Origin: Mycteria americana
Lineage: Eukaryota > Chordata > Aves > Ciconiiformes > Ciconiidae
DNA length: 64,000 nucleotides
Assembly: GCF_035582795.1 (NCBI RefSeq)
Contig: NC_134367.1
Span: 121,608,562-121,672,561 of the forward strand
Reading direction: 5' to 3'
Shown: positions 48,001 through 59,900 of the stretch, one piece after another
How the letters are laid out: the number at the start of each line of letters is the position of its first letter
Position numbering within the stretch: position 1 is the first letter of the stretch
The notes under the pieces: generated by a model
What the model was told of the DNA's origin: nothing
The model's input: only the letters and a program-made list of their open reading frames with translations
The model's database searches: none
Made by a program: the position numbers and the translations under genes

Positions 48001-49420
48001 TCCAGGCTCCTGGCGCTGATTGTCCTCCACTGGGCAAGAGAGAAGGAGTGCAAGAAGGTGAGCAGCCATGCCTCTGCTGCTGGGCTGGAGGAGCAGCGCT
48101 CGGGGGCAGAGCCCACGCCAGAGAGACACTCACGGCGTGGCGGCGGCTCAGCTCCTTCTCGAGGAGTTTGAGCGAGGGCAGTCGCGTCACTCGGGCTCTC
48201 TTGGCTCCTTCTGGTGTCCTGTGCACCGGCAAGGGACAGGCGGAGAGCAGGCTGAGCCCCGAGCCGCCTCTTCTCTCCTGCCGGGCATCTCTGCCCGAGA
48301 GCTGCCCGCAGCCGCAGGGGCACCTCTCCCCAGCTGGGGAGCTGTGTTCCCCCCTCCGGCTGCGCCTGGAGCATCCCCCCGGCTTACCCCAGCAGTGTGC
48401 CCAGCCACAGCTCCTTCAGCGCCCGGGAGCTGCAGAAAGAGAGGAGCGACAGCCTCAGGCCCCGCTGCCCCCCAGCCCGTGGGCAGAGGCGGGCGCCTGC
48501 GCAGCCCTGCCCCGTGGGGAAGGACGGACACAGGGGCAGGACGAAGCCCCGTGGGGCAGGACAGAGGCGCTGCCCGAGCCCTGGCTGCCTCTGTCCTGCC
48601 AGAGCAGCCGCTTTTGCCCTTCCCTTCTGGGGAGCCAAAGGTGACCAGGGGCTGCAGGACATGGAAATGCCCCCGTCCCTCCCTGCCGGCGTGCTGCCTG
48701 CTCCCTGCCCGGGCTCTGCACGGAGGGCAGAGGCCATTCGCACCATGGCGTGGCCATGCTTAGGAACCTCTCCTGCCCGGCCGTGGGACGCGGCACCACG
48801 ACTCACCCAAAATCGGCAATGCAGGAGCCGGTGGGCCAGACGAAGATGAGGGTGGTCCTGTCCTCGTCGCCGCCTGCCTCCTCTTCTTCCTCCCCCGCCG
48901 CCTCCTTCCCGCCGCTCAGCACCCACAGCTGGTCCAGGGCCAGGCGGAGCTGTGGGCGCAGGCTGGTGCCACCTCTGCAGAGAGGAGAGGCAGGCGGTGG
49001 GCTGGAGGTGGGCTCCTTGGGGACCCCCGGGCAGAGCCCTGCCCCCCAGCTGCCACTGGGAGGGACGTGGGTGCATCCAGCACCAGGGTCCCGGGGCCGG
49101 GGGCTGGTGCCGGGCTGCCCCTGCCCTGGGGCCAGGGCCGGAGATGGGGGAAAGGCAGCTGGGCTCTGCGGCTCTTACTGCAACTTGGCCATCAGCAGTT
49201 CCTCTCGGAGGAGGAGAAGGCGCCTCTCGCTCCTCTTGCGGCCCCGGCTCAGCCGCACATCCGCGCTCAGCACCGGCTCGATGTCGGTGAGAGCCTCCCT
49301 GCAGAGCAGAGAGCGGCGGGCATGAGAAATGCCGCTGCCGTGGGGCCCGGCCGTGCCCGCGCGTCCCCGAGCCGCGGGGGGAGCCCACCTGGAGCCGCAG
49401 CAGCAGTTGGCCTGGCCCAT
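45034..49420 (-). CDS. ARHGAP20/TAGAP-like RhoGAP, copy 7 (haplotype B with V153I)
   Basis: Exons 7-13 are at +44206 and exons 1-6 at +44202 (one CCCT unit fewer). Exon 6 has GTC to ATC, changing V153 to I in the RA-like segment. This is the only amino-acid change I found among the copies outside the exon-13 tail and the uncertain alternative tail. Stop readthrough gives 572 residues. The far 3' region mixes markers: the B-type AAACCCTGCG and the A-type GAGCGGGGCAG sit within 90 bp, which suggests gene conversion. PolyA signal at 44025-44030. Confidence 0.83.
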
Positions 49421-51386
49421 CCCGCCCGGGACAGCAGGACCCTCGCCCTGCACCAAGGACGCGGCCCGGACGGCGACGGCGAGGACGGGAAGCGGGGTGC
49501 CGATGCCGGTGGCGGTGGCGGTGGCGGGGCAGCGCTGCTGGGCCGGATCCTGCCTCCTCCCAGCGCTGCTGCGTGCCAGCACAGCTCCGTCCTGCTGTCT
49601 CTGGTGGCCGTTGGCTCCAAGTGCCCAACATTCCGAGGCCAACGGAAAGTGGGAGGGGCCCTGGGGGGGCACTGGGCTGGGGGTTCTCTCCAGTATGGCC
49701 GTGTCCGTCTTGCACTGGGGAGCCCAGAAGAGCAGGAGGCAGCAGCGGGGAAGGACCACCTGCCCCCACCTGCTGGCAATGCCCCTTGCCATGGGGTTCA
49801 CCGCCGGTTCCTGGCCTCCAACTAGACTCGGTGCCACCGGTCAGCACCCTCTGGGCCCGGCCGCTCGGCCACTTTTCCATCCACTGCACTGCTCCTCAGC
49901 CCACGTGCTGGTTGCTTTCTCGCACTCCTCAGGCACATCTCCCCTTTGGCGCGGCCTCACAAGCCCATCTGCCAGCTCCCTCAGCACTTGAGGGTGCACC
50001 CCATGGGGGCCCGGCAGGGACCTGTGCATCTCCACTTTGCTTAAGCGTTCTCTAATGTAGGGAAGCGTTCTCTGGCCGAGCGAAGGTCAGGGGAGTTTCA
50101 AGACGGAGCAACATAAGTCCTGAAATGGGACCGTATGATGAGCTTAATCATGACACGGCTTCACAGGAGCTGGGATGGGGCTATGTTTTGCATCTGTGCG
50201 GAAAACAGCCTTGATAAGGCAGGGATGTGTTAGTGATGGCCGGGCAGGGCTTGCACTCGCCAAGGGCTTTCCTGCTCCTCAGAGTGCCCCGCCAGCGAGC
50301 AGGCTGGGGGTGCACAAGACGCTGGGAGGGGACACAGCGGGGACATCTGACCCCAACCGACCAAAGGGATATCCCACGCCAGACGACGCCGTGCTCAGCA
50401 AGAAAAGTGGGGGGCGGAGGTTTGGCGGGGGCTGCCCTTGCTCGGGGACTGCCTGGGCATCGGTCGGTTGGTGGAGAGCAATGCCTTTCCTTTGCATCCC
50501 TTGTTTTTCTCGGGCTTTGTTTTCCTCTCTCTTTCTTCTTTCTGGGTTTTCGTTTGCTTACCTTTTTGCCTTTGTTGATTATAAAACTGTCTTTACCTCA
50601 ACACACGAGTTTTCTCCCGTTTGCCCTTCTGATTCTCCCCCTGCCCCCCGCTGCGGAGGAGCGAGCGAGCGGCTGTGTGGTGCTGAGCTGACGGCCAGGG
50701 TTAAACCACAGCAGCCTGTGAGCAAAAGAGTTACCTACCGACGGTGAGAGTGCTCGTCCTTCCTCCTCCGTCATGCTGTGGGCATCCCCTGTATCACACC
50801 TGGATGCACGAAAGCCTCAGCCCTCCGGCTGCTGCTGCAGTCGCTTCCAAAGCTTTTTGGTTGAGCGGACGCATTGCCACCACCCAGCGTGGAAGTTAAT
50901 CTCTGCCATTGCCATGAGTTAGGGGGGTCTGAGGAAACGGCCCGACAATGAGTGTGCAAGGAGGATGGCTGCAGGGGACAGCAAGCTGCAGGGGACGGTG
51001 GCTGCATAAGGAAGGACCTTTAGCCCTTCCTGGCCACCGTGCCCTGCCTACGTCTTGCCCTTGCTCTGACCTCACGGCGCCGCTCCTCGGAGGTACCCAA
51101 AACTCGCCAGGACGTGGTCCTGGGTAACCTGCTCTAGGTGAGCCTGCTTGAGCAGAGGGCTTGGACCAGATGACCGCCGCCGGTCCCTTCCGGCCTCCAC
51201 CCTCCTGTGTGACTCCCTGCTTTGCTTTCGCTCCTAAAGCACCTCAGCTCAGCCCTGATGCCCGCTGGAAAGCAGGCTGGGACAAGGGCCCATGCCAAAC
51301 TCCCCCCCGACCATTCATCACAAAACAACAGCTCCCCGCTCCACAATATCCTACGGCAGACACAGTCAGAAGAGAGAAAAGATGGT
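49421..51386. other. Spacer 7 between RhoGAP copies 7 and 8
   Basis: No gene. It contains the CR1 RT fragment (minus, 49873-50056), the LTR fragment (plus, 50162-50710) and the CR1 3' end (plus, 51087-51218). Beta haplotype. Confidence 0.8.
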
Positions 51387-52500
51387 TTTATTGTGGACAT
51401 CAGCTGTGGGGGCCCAGCAGTCACAGCGGTTCGGCCAGCACAGAAGGAATCAGCACCTGCAACGCCAGAGTCAGAAAGCTCTGATCAATCCATAAAGGCA
51501 GGAAGAGGCAGGACTGTGTCCCCCTCTCTTTGGGCAACACAGCTGGCAAGGAATGTTCATAGCCCAGAAGAGAGAGCTATTGCCGGCATGGCCTACGGCA
51601 GGGCTCTGGCGCCTGATCCCCATGGGTAATGCTCGGCGAGACCTGTGCGCGTGCAGAGGTGCGCAGCGCCCCGGTGCCACGCGGCAGGGCTCCGTCGGGA
51701 GCCCCTGGGGAGCTGCCGCGGAGTGCTTGCCAAAGCCTGCGCAGCACCCTCCCTCGCCGTCCCTTGCCAGCGAGTTGCACTGACTTAGAGCAGTGTTGCG
51801 AGCGGGGCAGCAGAGCCTGGTACGCACCTGGGCTTCCTGCCCTTCTGCACCTTCCTGCGTCTTTCCCGTCGTCCGTCCCCCAAAGCTTTTCCTCTCTTCC
51901 TCCTCTTCTTTTCTGCGCGCCTTTCACTCTCCTCTGCCCAGGCCTGTTTTCTCTTTCCATTTCTTCTCTTTTCCTTGTCCTGGGCAGAGCCTGCAAACCT
52001 TTCCATCCCACAGCGGTATTAGCCAGGGAAAGCCACGATCCACTGGAATCGGTTCTGATTTGAACCAAAGCGCGCTCATTTTACCTTCCGTCCTCTGAAA
52101 GGCTCGCCAGCTCTTCTGGGTGCCCCAGGGAGTCTGCCGCGCTCCCGGGGGTGCTTGGAAGCAAAGCTGGAGGTGCCTGCAAGAGAAATGTTGGAGTTGG
52201 CAGGTGGCAAGAGATGACCTGGAGCGGTAAGCGCCTGTTTGCCAACTTGCTGCCTTAGCTCTCCAGGGGAGATCCCTTTGGCTGGTTTGCATCAGCCGCA
52301 CTTTGCACAGTCCCCCCCCCCGGAACCCCCCCTGTGCAGACTTGGTGAAGCTCTGACAAAGTAAGACCTGAGCAAAAGCCTGCTGAAGTCGCCAGCTACC
52401 CGCCTCTGTCTTTTTGGAGGTATTTTGCGGGCATTTTGTTCCACGAAGCCCGTGCCTCGTGCGTTTGAGAAGCAACCTTGCCCGTTTTCCTTACTATGGG

Positions 52501-55500
52501 TCATCCCGGCGGGTGGAGGAATAACCCAAACACGCAGCAGCTCCGCTGCCAGGCAGAGGCACAGCAGCGACTTGGCCTCAGCAGGAACTCCCCTCCTACA
52601 GCAGACACGCTGTCCCAGTCTTTGGGGACCTGACACACCTCTCCCGTTTCACGCTCCACCACCGTATCGCCGCCAGCTTCTCCGAGGACGCCGAGCAGAG
52701 AAGGGGCCGCATGGGGCAAGGCTTCTGCCTGGTGCTCGCTGTGGGCAGGGACTGCAGGGACGCTTTGCTCTTCCAAAGGCAGATCTAGAAAGGAAAAGCA
52801 CGTGCAGCAAAGTGACTTCTGGGAAGGAAACAACAGCTCAAGCAAAACCCACCCGAAGCCCTACTCCACCTCTCTTTTCAGCCCTCTGACGCCCAGCCTG
52901 CAGGCTGCAGCTCACCTCGCGGAGCAAACCGTTCATGCCCCGAGAGGCCGTGGGCAAAGAGATGCCACGGGGCAAGCGGGGCTGAGAGGACGACGCTCGA
53001 TGCCCAGCCCCGCCAGAAACGACGCTGAGGTTTCTGGCGTCCCAAGCCCCAGCCTGTGACAACCCTCCGTCCCTCCTCTTACCTCTGGATCTCTCCGGGG
53101 GGGCTGGAGACTCCTCGGCTGCTGCACAGGAAAGCTCAGCTGTCTCCTCCCCAAAGAGCTGCCTGCAGTTCTCCATCAGAAACTCCAGCAGCACCTTCAC
53201 CTGCACACATCAAAGCCTTGCTCTCAAGGCAGCTGCCTGAAAAGGGAGCAAGCAGCCTTTCCCGCTCCTGACTCTTGCTTCTGCACACAAGGCTGTGGCT
53301 GTGGGGCTGCTCTTGCCGGCAGCCACCCCGCCAGCGTTTGCTCCAGGGAGGAGGCATCCCGAGACACCTCTGAGCAGCCAAGCTCTCATGGGCCGCCAAG
53401 GCTGCAGCCGGCTGGTCGATCCAGCGTACCTTCTCGGCCACCTGCAGCATGGCCTCCAGCGGGAGCAGGTCCTCGTTGGCTGGGCTCAGGAGGTTTGGCC
53501 CAACGCAGATGGCCAGGTTGCTGCAGCTCATCCTGCTGGTGGCTGCGTTGCGGCCGATGTGCTGCAGGAGGGACAGCAGCCGCTTCAGGAGGAGGAGGTT
53601 GGCCGCAGGCAACTTCTCGGCCACCCTGAGGGAACAGGAACACGAGGCTCATAAAGCAGACGTTGCCCACCGCCGTCCCCCAGGCTCGCCCGAGGCAGGT
53701 GGGAGCCAGCGGCTGTGTTGCGCAGCTTGCCAGGGGCTCTCAGCCGGCGGTCAGGGCTCCTGCTCAACAGGCAGGCTGCTGCCCACGCTTACGCTTTCAG
53801 CTCTTCGATCTTCTCCTCCTCGCTGCTCTTCTGCATGGCCGCCATCCAGTCCTCGTAGAGGTCGTTGACGAGCAGCTTGGAGGGGATGCTTCGCAGGAAG
53901 TCCTGCAAGGCCGAGGGCTCCAGCTGAGCCTTTGAGCGCTCCAGGCCAGGCAGGAGCTCCTCCAGCTGCAGGTCAGAAGCGCTCACCTTCAAGATGACGG
54001 CCAGCAGCAGCGCCGGCTGGCTTCCCAGGTCCACGTCTGCGCCGCGGTCCAGGGCCTCCCGCAGCTCCCGAAGCGCTGTCCCGCTGGCAGCTCTGCGGAA
54101 TATGCCCTCCGTGGAGGGCCCTTCCCGCTGCAGGACAGCCAGCAGCTCCTGCAGGAGAGGCAGGAGGACAGTTGCTTGCCTGAGGAGCTGCCTTGCAACG
54201 GCGGTGGCCAGAGCACTGCCCCAGACCTGGCTCCTTGCTGGGGGCGAAGAGCCCCATGCCCCGTGGCCGGAGCTCCTGGGGACACCCACCGCCTCTGCGG
54301 AGCAGCCCGAGGGAGGGCTGGCTGGGGACGCCCTGTCCAGGACGGCATACCTGGATGGGCTGGGGCAGCGTGCCGTCCTCCCCGCAGAGGGCTGCCAGGG
54401 GCTGGCCGAAGAGCGCCCTGCCGCGGCCGCAGCCCGCCTGCCCGGGTGCCTGGGCAGCGTGCGGGCTCCGCCGCAGAGCAAAGGGCCAGGGCAGCCCCCT
54501 CCTCCTCCTCCTGCTGCTCCCTCCTGCTGCAAAGGAAAACAGAGCAAGAGCCCCTCAATGGAGAGCACCAGGCCAGCGCTCCCGCAGCCTGCCCTGCCCT
54601 GCCCTGCCCTGCCTGCCGCGCGGTGCTGAGCGGTGCGGCAGGACGGGCAGGGAGCCGGCAGCTGGGACCGTGGCTGCGGCTCAGCGGCTCTGGCTCGCAG
54701 GCTCCTGAGAGCCGGCGTGCCACCAGGACAGCCTGGCCCAGCCCTCGCCCTGCCCTCCTCCACGCTGTGGGCAGCAGCAGCAGAGGCTGCGTGTCCCCGC
54801 ACAACCACGTCCAGCGGCCGCTGCCCAGCGGGTGTCCTTGCTCCTGCGGCTGCCGTCCTCCCTTGGGCTGCCCAACCTGCATGGCGACACTCAAGGGACA
54901 AGTGAGCACACATGAACCGCTTGCAGGAAGTTGCCTTTCTTTCCAAAACTCACCTGGTGAGCGGCAAAGTCCCCCTCCGTTGCCAGACGGGAGCGGTGGA
55001 GGCCCTTGCTTGGGATCAGCCTGCAAGAACCAGGCTGCGCTTAGGGAGCAGCCCTGCAGCAGAAAGGGCCACCCACGAGCTGCCACCCGGCACCAGCGGC
55101 CTGAGCGTGGCACAGCTGGGACTCTCTGCCCTCCCAGGCTCTCTGCCCCGCGCGGCGGGTTTCCTCCCAGCGCCGCCAGCGAGGACGTGCCGGCGTTCCT
55201 GGTGGCTGCCCAAGCCTCTCCGCTCCCCGAGTGGCTCCGCGGGACCCTCCCTCCCTCCCTCCCTCCCTCCCACACAAGCTCACCCCACTCGCCGCACATC
55301 CCTGGCACCCCGGCACAGCCAGAGGCGGGTGAAAGGCAGCCATTCTCACCTCTGCCTGGCCCTCCATCAGCCTCTCCAGGCTCCTGGCGCTGACTGTCCT
55401 CCACTGGGCAAGAGAGAAGGAGTGCAAGAAGGTGAGCAGCCATGCCTCTGCTGCTGGGCTGGAGGAGCAGCGCTCGGGGGCAGAGCCCACGCCAGAGAGA

Positions 55501-56672
55501 CACTCACGGCGTGGCGGCGGCTCAGCTCCTTCTCGAGGAGTTTGAGCGAGGGCAGTCGCGTCACTCGGGCTCTCTTGGCTCCTTCTGGTGTCCTGTGCAC
55601 CGGCAAGGGACAGGCGGAGAGCAGGCTGAGCCCCGAGCCGCCTCTTCTCTCCTGCCGGGCATCTCTGCCCGAGAGCTGCCCGCAGCCGCAGGGGCACCTC
55701 TCCCCAGCTGGGGAGCTGTGTTCCCCCCTCCGGCTGCGCCTGGAGCATCCCCCCGGCTTACCCCAGCAGTGTGCCCAGCCACAGCTCCTTCAGCGCCCGG
55801 GAGCTGCAGAAAGAGAGGAGCGACAGCCTCAGGCCCCGCTGCCCCCCAGCCCGTGGGCAGAGGCGGGCGCCTGCGCAGCCCTGCCCCGTGGGGAAGGACG
55901 GACACAGGGGCAGGACGAAGCCCCGTGGGGCAGGACAGAGGCGCTGCCCGAGCCCTGGCTGCCTCTGTCCTGCCAGAGCAGCCGCTTTTGCCCTTCCCTT
56001 CTGGGGAGCCAAAGGTGACCAGGGGCTGCAGGACATGGAAATGCCCCCGTCCCTCCCTGCCGGCGTGCTGCCTGCTCCCTGCCCGGGCTCTGCACGGAGG
56101 GCAGAGGCCATTCGCACCATGGCGTGGCCATGCTTAGGAACCTCTCCTGCCCGGCCGTGGGACGCGGCACCACGACTCACCCAAAATCGGCAATGCAGGA
56201 GCCGGTGGGCCAGACGAAGATGAGGGTGGTCCTGTCCTCGTCGCCGCCTGCCTCCTCTTCTTCCTCCCCCGCCGCCTCCTTCCCGCCGCTCAGCACCCAC
56301 AGCTGGTCCAGGGCCAGGCGGAGCTGTGGGCGCAGGCTGGTGCCACCTCTGCAGAGAGGAGAGGCAGGCGGTGGGCTGGAGGTGGGCTCCTTGGGGACCC
56401 CCGGGCAGAGCCCTGCCCCCCAGCTGCCACTGGGAGGGACGTGGGTGCATCCAGCACCAGGGTCCCGGGGCCGGGGGCTGGTGCCGGGCTGCCCCTGCCC
56501 TGGGGCCAGGGCCGGAGATGGGGGAAAGGCAGCTGGGCTCTGCGGCTCTTACTGCAACTTGGCCATCAGCAGTTCCTCTCGGAGGAGGAGAAGGCGCCTC
56601 TCGCTCCTCTTGCGGCCCCGGCTCAGCCGCACGTCCGCGCTCAGCACCGGCTCGATGTCGGTGAGAGCCTCC
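52501..56672 (-). pseudogene. ARHGAP20/TAGAP-like RhoGAP, copy 8, lacking exon 1
   Basis: Exons 2-13 are intact (exons 7-13 at +51568, exons 2-6 at +51576; haplotype A, TGA stop). A silent change lies in exon 11 (GCC to GCG near 53604). The 497 bp equivalent to 5174-5670 of copy 1 are missing at about 56749/56750. They held exon 1 with the start codon, its splice donor and the proximal upstream region. Without them the MGQANCCC start is lost, and I see no replacement first exon. It may still be transcribed from an upstream start, but I call it a 5'-truncated copy. PolyA signal at 51387-51392. Confidence 0.75.
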
Positions 56673-56749
56673 CTGCAGAGCAGAGAGCGGCGGGCATGAG
56701 AAATGCCGCTGCCGTGGGGCCCGGCCGTGCCCGCGCGTCCCCGAGCCGC

Positions 56750-56948
56750 TTTTCCATCCACTGCACTGCTCCTCAGCCCACGTGCTGGTTGCTTTCTCGC
56801 ACTCCTCAGGCACATCTCCCTTTTGGTGCGGCCTCACAAGCCCATCTGCCAGCTCCCTCAACACTTGAGGGTGCACCCCATGGGGGCCCGGCAGGGACCT
56901 GTGCATCTCCACTTTGCTTAAGTGTTCTCTAATCTCATCCTCTGCCAC
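56750..56948 (-). mobile_element. CR1 LINE RT fragment at the right edge of the array
   Basis: The minus-strand frame reads AEDEIREHLSKVEMHRS… and LRELADGLVRPHQKGDVPEE, a CR1-type reverse-transcriptase piece. It shows about four substitutions in 185 bp against the copies in the array. It also extends further 5' than they do (the DEIREHL part), so it may represent the ancestral, unamplified version. Array homology stops inside this element near 56,934. Confidence 0.75.
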
Positions 56949-59900
56949 CTGATCCTACCAGATCCTCTTGCACTAAAGGTACACCTTCTTTGCTCCAGAC
57001 ATTCCTCCTGGTCTCCAGGGCCTGGGATGTCTGAAGGCTGGTCTTGCTAGGACCGTCATGCCCCAGGAGAATTGGCAGAACTTAGACCAGCCTGAGGTGC
57101 TGCCATGGCCTAATGAATGCCAGGAGAGTTTTAAGAGGGGAAAAAAATAATTCCCGAAAAATGTGACCATATGATGAGTTCTTGTGGCCATGGGGAACTG
57201 GCCATTGCAACTGTTTTCACTGCCTTGTCCTCTGCTTGGTCCTGCCTTGCATTGTTCAACAGCTATGGTCTTCACTTCTCTTTCAGCAGTTTAGTGGGGA
57301 AGCAGTGGCCAGTGTTTCCAATCAGCAGCAATGCTGTGTTGCCACCTGCATAGCAAGGAGGTCCCTAAGCAGCTGTGGCTCGGTCAGGGGTGTGTGTGGC
57401 TTTTCCTGGATTCCCCTATGCCCGTGCTTGGGGCATTCGCAGTCAGTTGCACCCTATGTCTGCAGGTTTCCCTGGACAACTGTGATGAGGATTACAAGGG
57501 CATCTTTTCTCTTTCCAAAATGGGAAGGCCACCTCTTGTTAGAGAACAGGGAGAAAGAGGATAAACAGCAGTCACTAATAATTTAAAATGTACACAGAAA
57601 GAAGACTTTTTGACATGCTGATACTTATGGGTAAAAGCCCTTTAGCAGCCTTCTTCCACATCCTCTCGTAGATGTCAGGCAAGTATGATGCATCCCAGTC
57701 ATGAATCTTCATCTTTAAAATCATGAGGTTGGACTGAAAATCATAAGATTTTTAAATATATGTATATAATGGTCCTTTTCATTTGCCACTAGATTTCAGC
57801 TGTTAGGAAAGTAGCCAAATTCTCAAATTGCTAGAAACTGCCTCTTAAAAAAAAAAATGCTTGAATAAAATAAAAGCCAGGTATTTGTGAAATGACAAAG
57901 ACCTCAAAACTGAAACTGAAAGACTAAAGAACCAACGTTATGAGATTCATGATAAAATTGTTGAGATATGATAATACCAAAGAAATCCCAAATAAGACAC
58001 AGCAGGAAAGACCAGCATTTGGATGCATTTGGATATCGATTCCCTGTAGAAAGGACTGGAAGAGCTGAAAGATGTTGAACATGAACAGCCTTCAACCAGC
58101 ACATAACGCCTTATCTGATATGCCTTTATGTACCTGCCCTTGGTTCCTGGTGCAGACTCCAGTAAACAATCTGCAAGACAAATATTTCTGATACGACGTG
58201 CTCTGCACCAGACGTGCAGCAGTTGTGTGTGACCAAATGACTCACTCACCAGGACCATCTCCTTAAACACCAGTTTACATGATCTCTGTTACTGAGAGCC
58301 CCAGAAAACTGACATCTCCACTGGATTCATGCACAGCCAGAGCTTGAACCCCTAAGGGCAAGTCTCAGACCAGAATAATTCAGGGGGCAACAAAAAGCAA
58401 GGAAGCCACATGAAATAAATGTCAAGAGGGGGATGCTGCTCCTGGGCCTGGATTCCCTTCTCCATCCATGAAGATGTGACAGCACTAGCCTGTGAAAGCG
58501 CACAGGCATGCTAAACACCCTCCCCGCACTGTCCATACTGATAACTGTCATTTGTCTTTCCCACGGGTGAGAGTGGGAGGGCAAGCTTATGAACATTTCC
58601 ACAGGTACGTGGCACCCCACACTTTAGACTAGGTACGCAGTGCCAGAGGAATCCATCCTCGGGACACTTTGAAGCCACATGGCAAGAGGGCAAGTACAAC
58701 ATCTTCCACTCTGCTCTCCAGCTCCTTGCAATACATCATCAGCACTATCCTCTCCCAAGCCCTTCCTTGGGCACCCGCCCAGGGCAAATTTATGCAAGGT
58801 TGGGTTTGGTCTCCCAGACCTCTGCCTGAGGATTTGCAGTGGCAAAGCTACAAAGGTCAAAAAAACCCACCCAACCCAAATAATTGTTTATCAGCACTGC
58901 AGTTTTACTGCTGTAATTCTGAAAAGGAGGAATTCCTCTGAACTATTATACGCTTGGCTCCAACCACTGAATCAAACTTATTCTCAGACTTTCTCCTTTA
59001 TTGTATTACTCAGCTTTTTCCGAGTCTTACAAAAACCAGGACTTCGGTGCCTTGCCACCCAGAAACCAAAGGAAGCTTCCACGAAACCAGCAAACACCTC
59101 CCATCTTCTCACCAATGTCATTAAAAAAGCAAAACAAACCAGAGAGGTTGTACAAGTCAGCCTATAAACCCAGGCGTGAGGAGAGCAATGTCAGTGGTAA
59201 TGGGGCAAGAAAGGCAGGGTAATTATACCACACCAAAACTGCGATCGTGCTGCATTCCTTTCCGGTGAAGGCCGGCTAAGAATTAGATACACCTTTTTAA
59301 ATCATCAAAGGGAGTGGCTGCAAGATACAAGGTGCTGGGATTAAGATGAAGTTCTGGGTTTGCCAGTTCTCAGCAATGGCTTTGGTGGCTGGGCTGGGCA
59401 TGTCATTAACTGTTCCCAAATGGTGTTCACACCATACCACTTCTTTTTAATCTTTACACAATTCTCAGTATTTCAAGAGTCCCAGGCTCCCACTTAGCAA
59501 AAGGCTGTACGAACCCAGAAACGGAGGACAATACCTATCCACAAGGTTTTTTGTACTTCATCAACCACTCAAGTTCAGTAACTTGTACCTCAGCATTATT
59601 TCAGGGGAGCACAAATATTTATCGTGTTGCTCCAGCTACTACCACGAGGTCTGCAAGCTCAGGCCCTCAAGCATGAAACCTCAAGAGCTTCCCTGTTGAG
59701 AAAGCTGGTACAAATACTGAACGGGGCCCATTCTGTGCAGATGATTTAATAAGGACTGCATGGGTGAGGGAACAGATTTGGCTCAGACCTCTCCCTTTTT
59801 CAGAAGAACAAGTGCAGGAACTTAGACAGCAGCACTCACCCTGCAGCCCTTTGCAGAGGGGAACCCACAGGAAATCTGGGTCTCGAGGAAGCTCCTCCGT

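Larger units (their letters stand above)
1..56937. repeat. Head-to-tail tandem array of ~7.37-kb gene-bearing units
   Basis: The same block recurs at start-to-start spacings of 7367, 7366, 7367, 7374, 7366, 7366 and 7362 bp (first bases near 9, 7376, 14742, 22109, 29483, 36849, 44215 and 51577). All units face the same way. Differences between units are a few single-base changes, a C-run of 7 or 8 and a CCCT microsatellite of variable length, so identity is well above 99% by eye. The array begins before the window. It ends inside a CR1 fragment, where copy 8 leaves the common sequence after the TTCTCTAAT at about 56,926-56,934. Each unit holds one minus-strand RhoGAP gene of about 5.4 kb plus a spacer of about 2 kb. 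Copy-specific substitutions argue that these are separate loci rather than one unit duplicated by an assembler, though an assembly check is still warranted. Confidence 0.97.

Noticed and set aside
1..56937. The periodic structure as a CRISPR array, phage or plasmid concatemer
   Set aside because: Units of 7.4 kb with spliced vertebrate-type exons, CR1 and LTR sequence are plainly eukaryotic tandem duplications.
55758..56948. A 396-codon minus-strand frame that begins with CR1-like sequence and continues into the copy 8 gene
   Set aside because: It arises only because the 497-bp deletion fuses a CR1 frame to intron and exon sequence. It crosses real splice sites out of phase, so a genuine fusion gene is unlikely.
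58624..59222. Overlapping short open frames in the unique intergenic region
   Set aside because: No start context, splice partner or recognisable motif; expected by chance in AT-moderate DNA.
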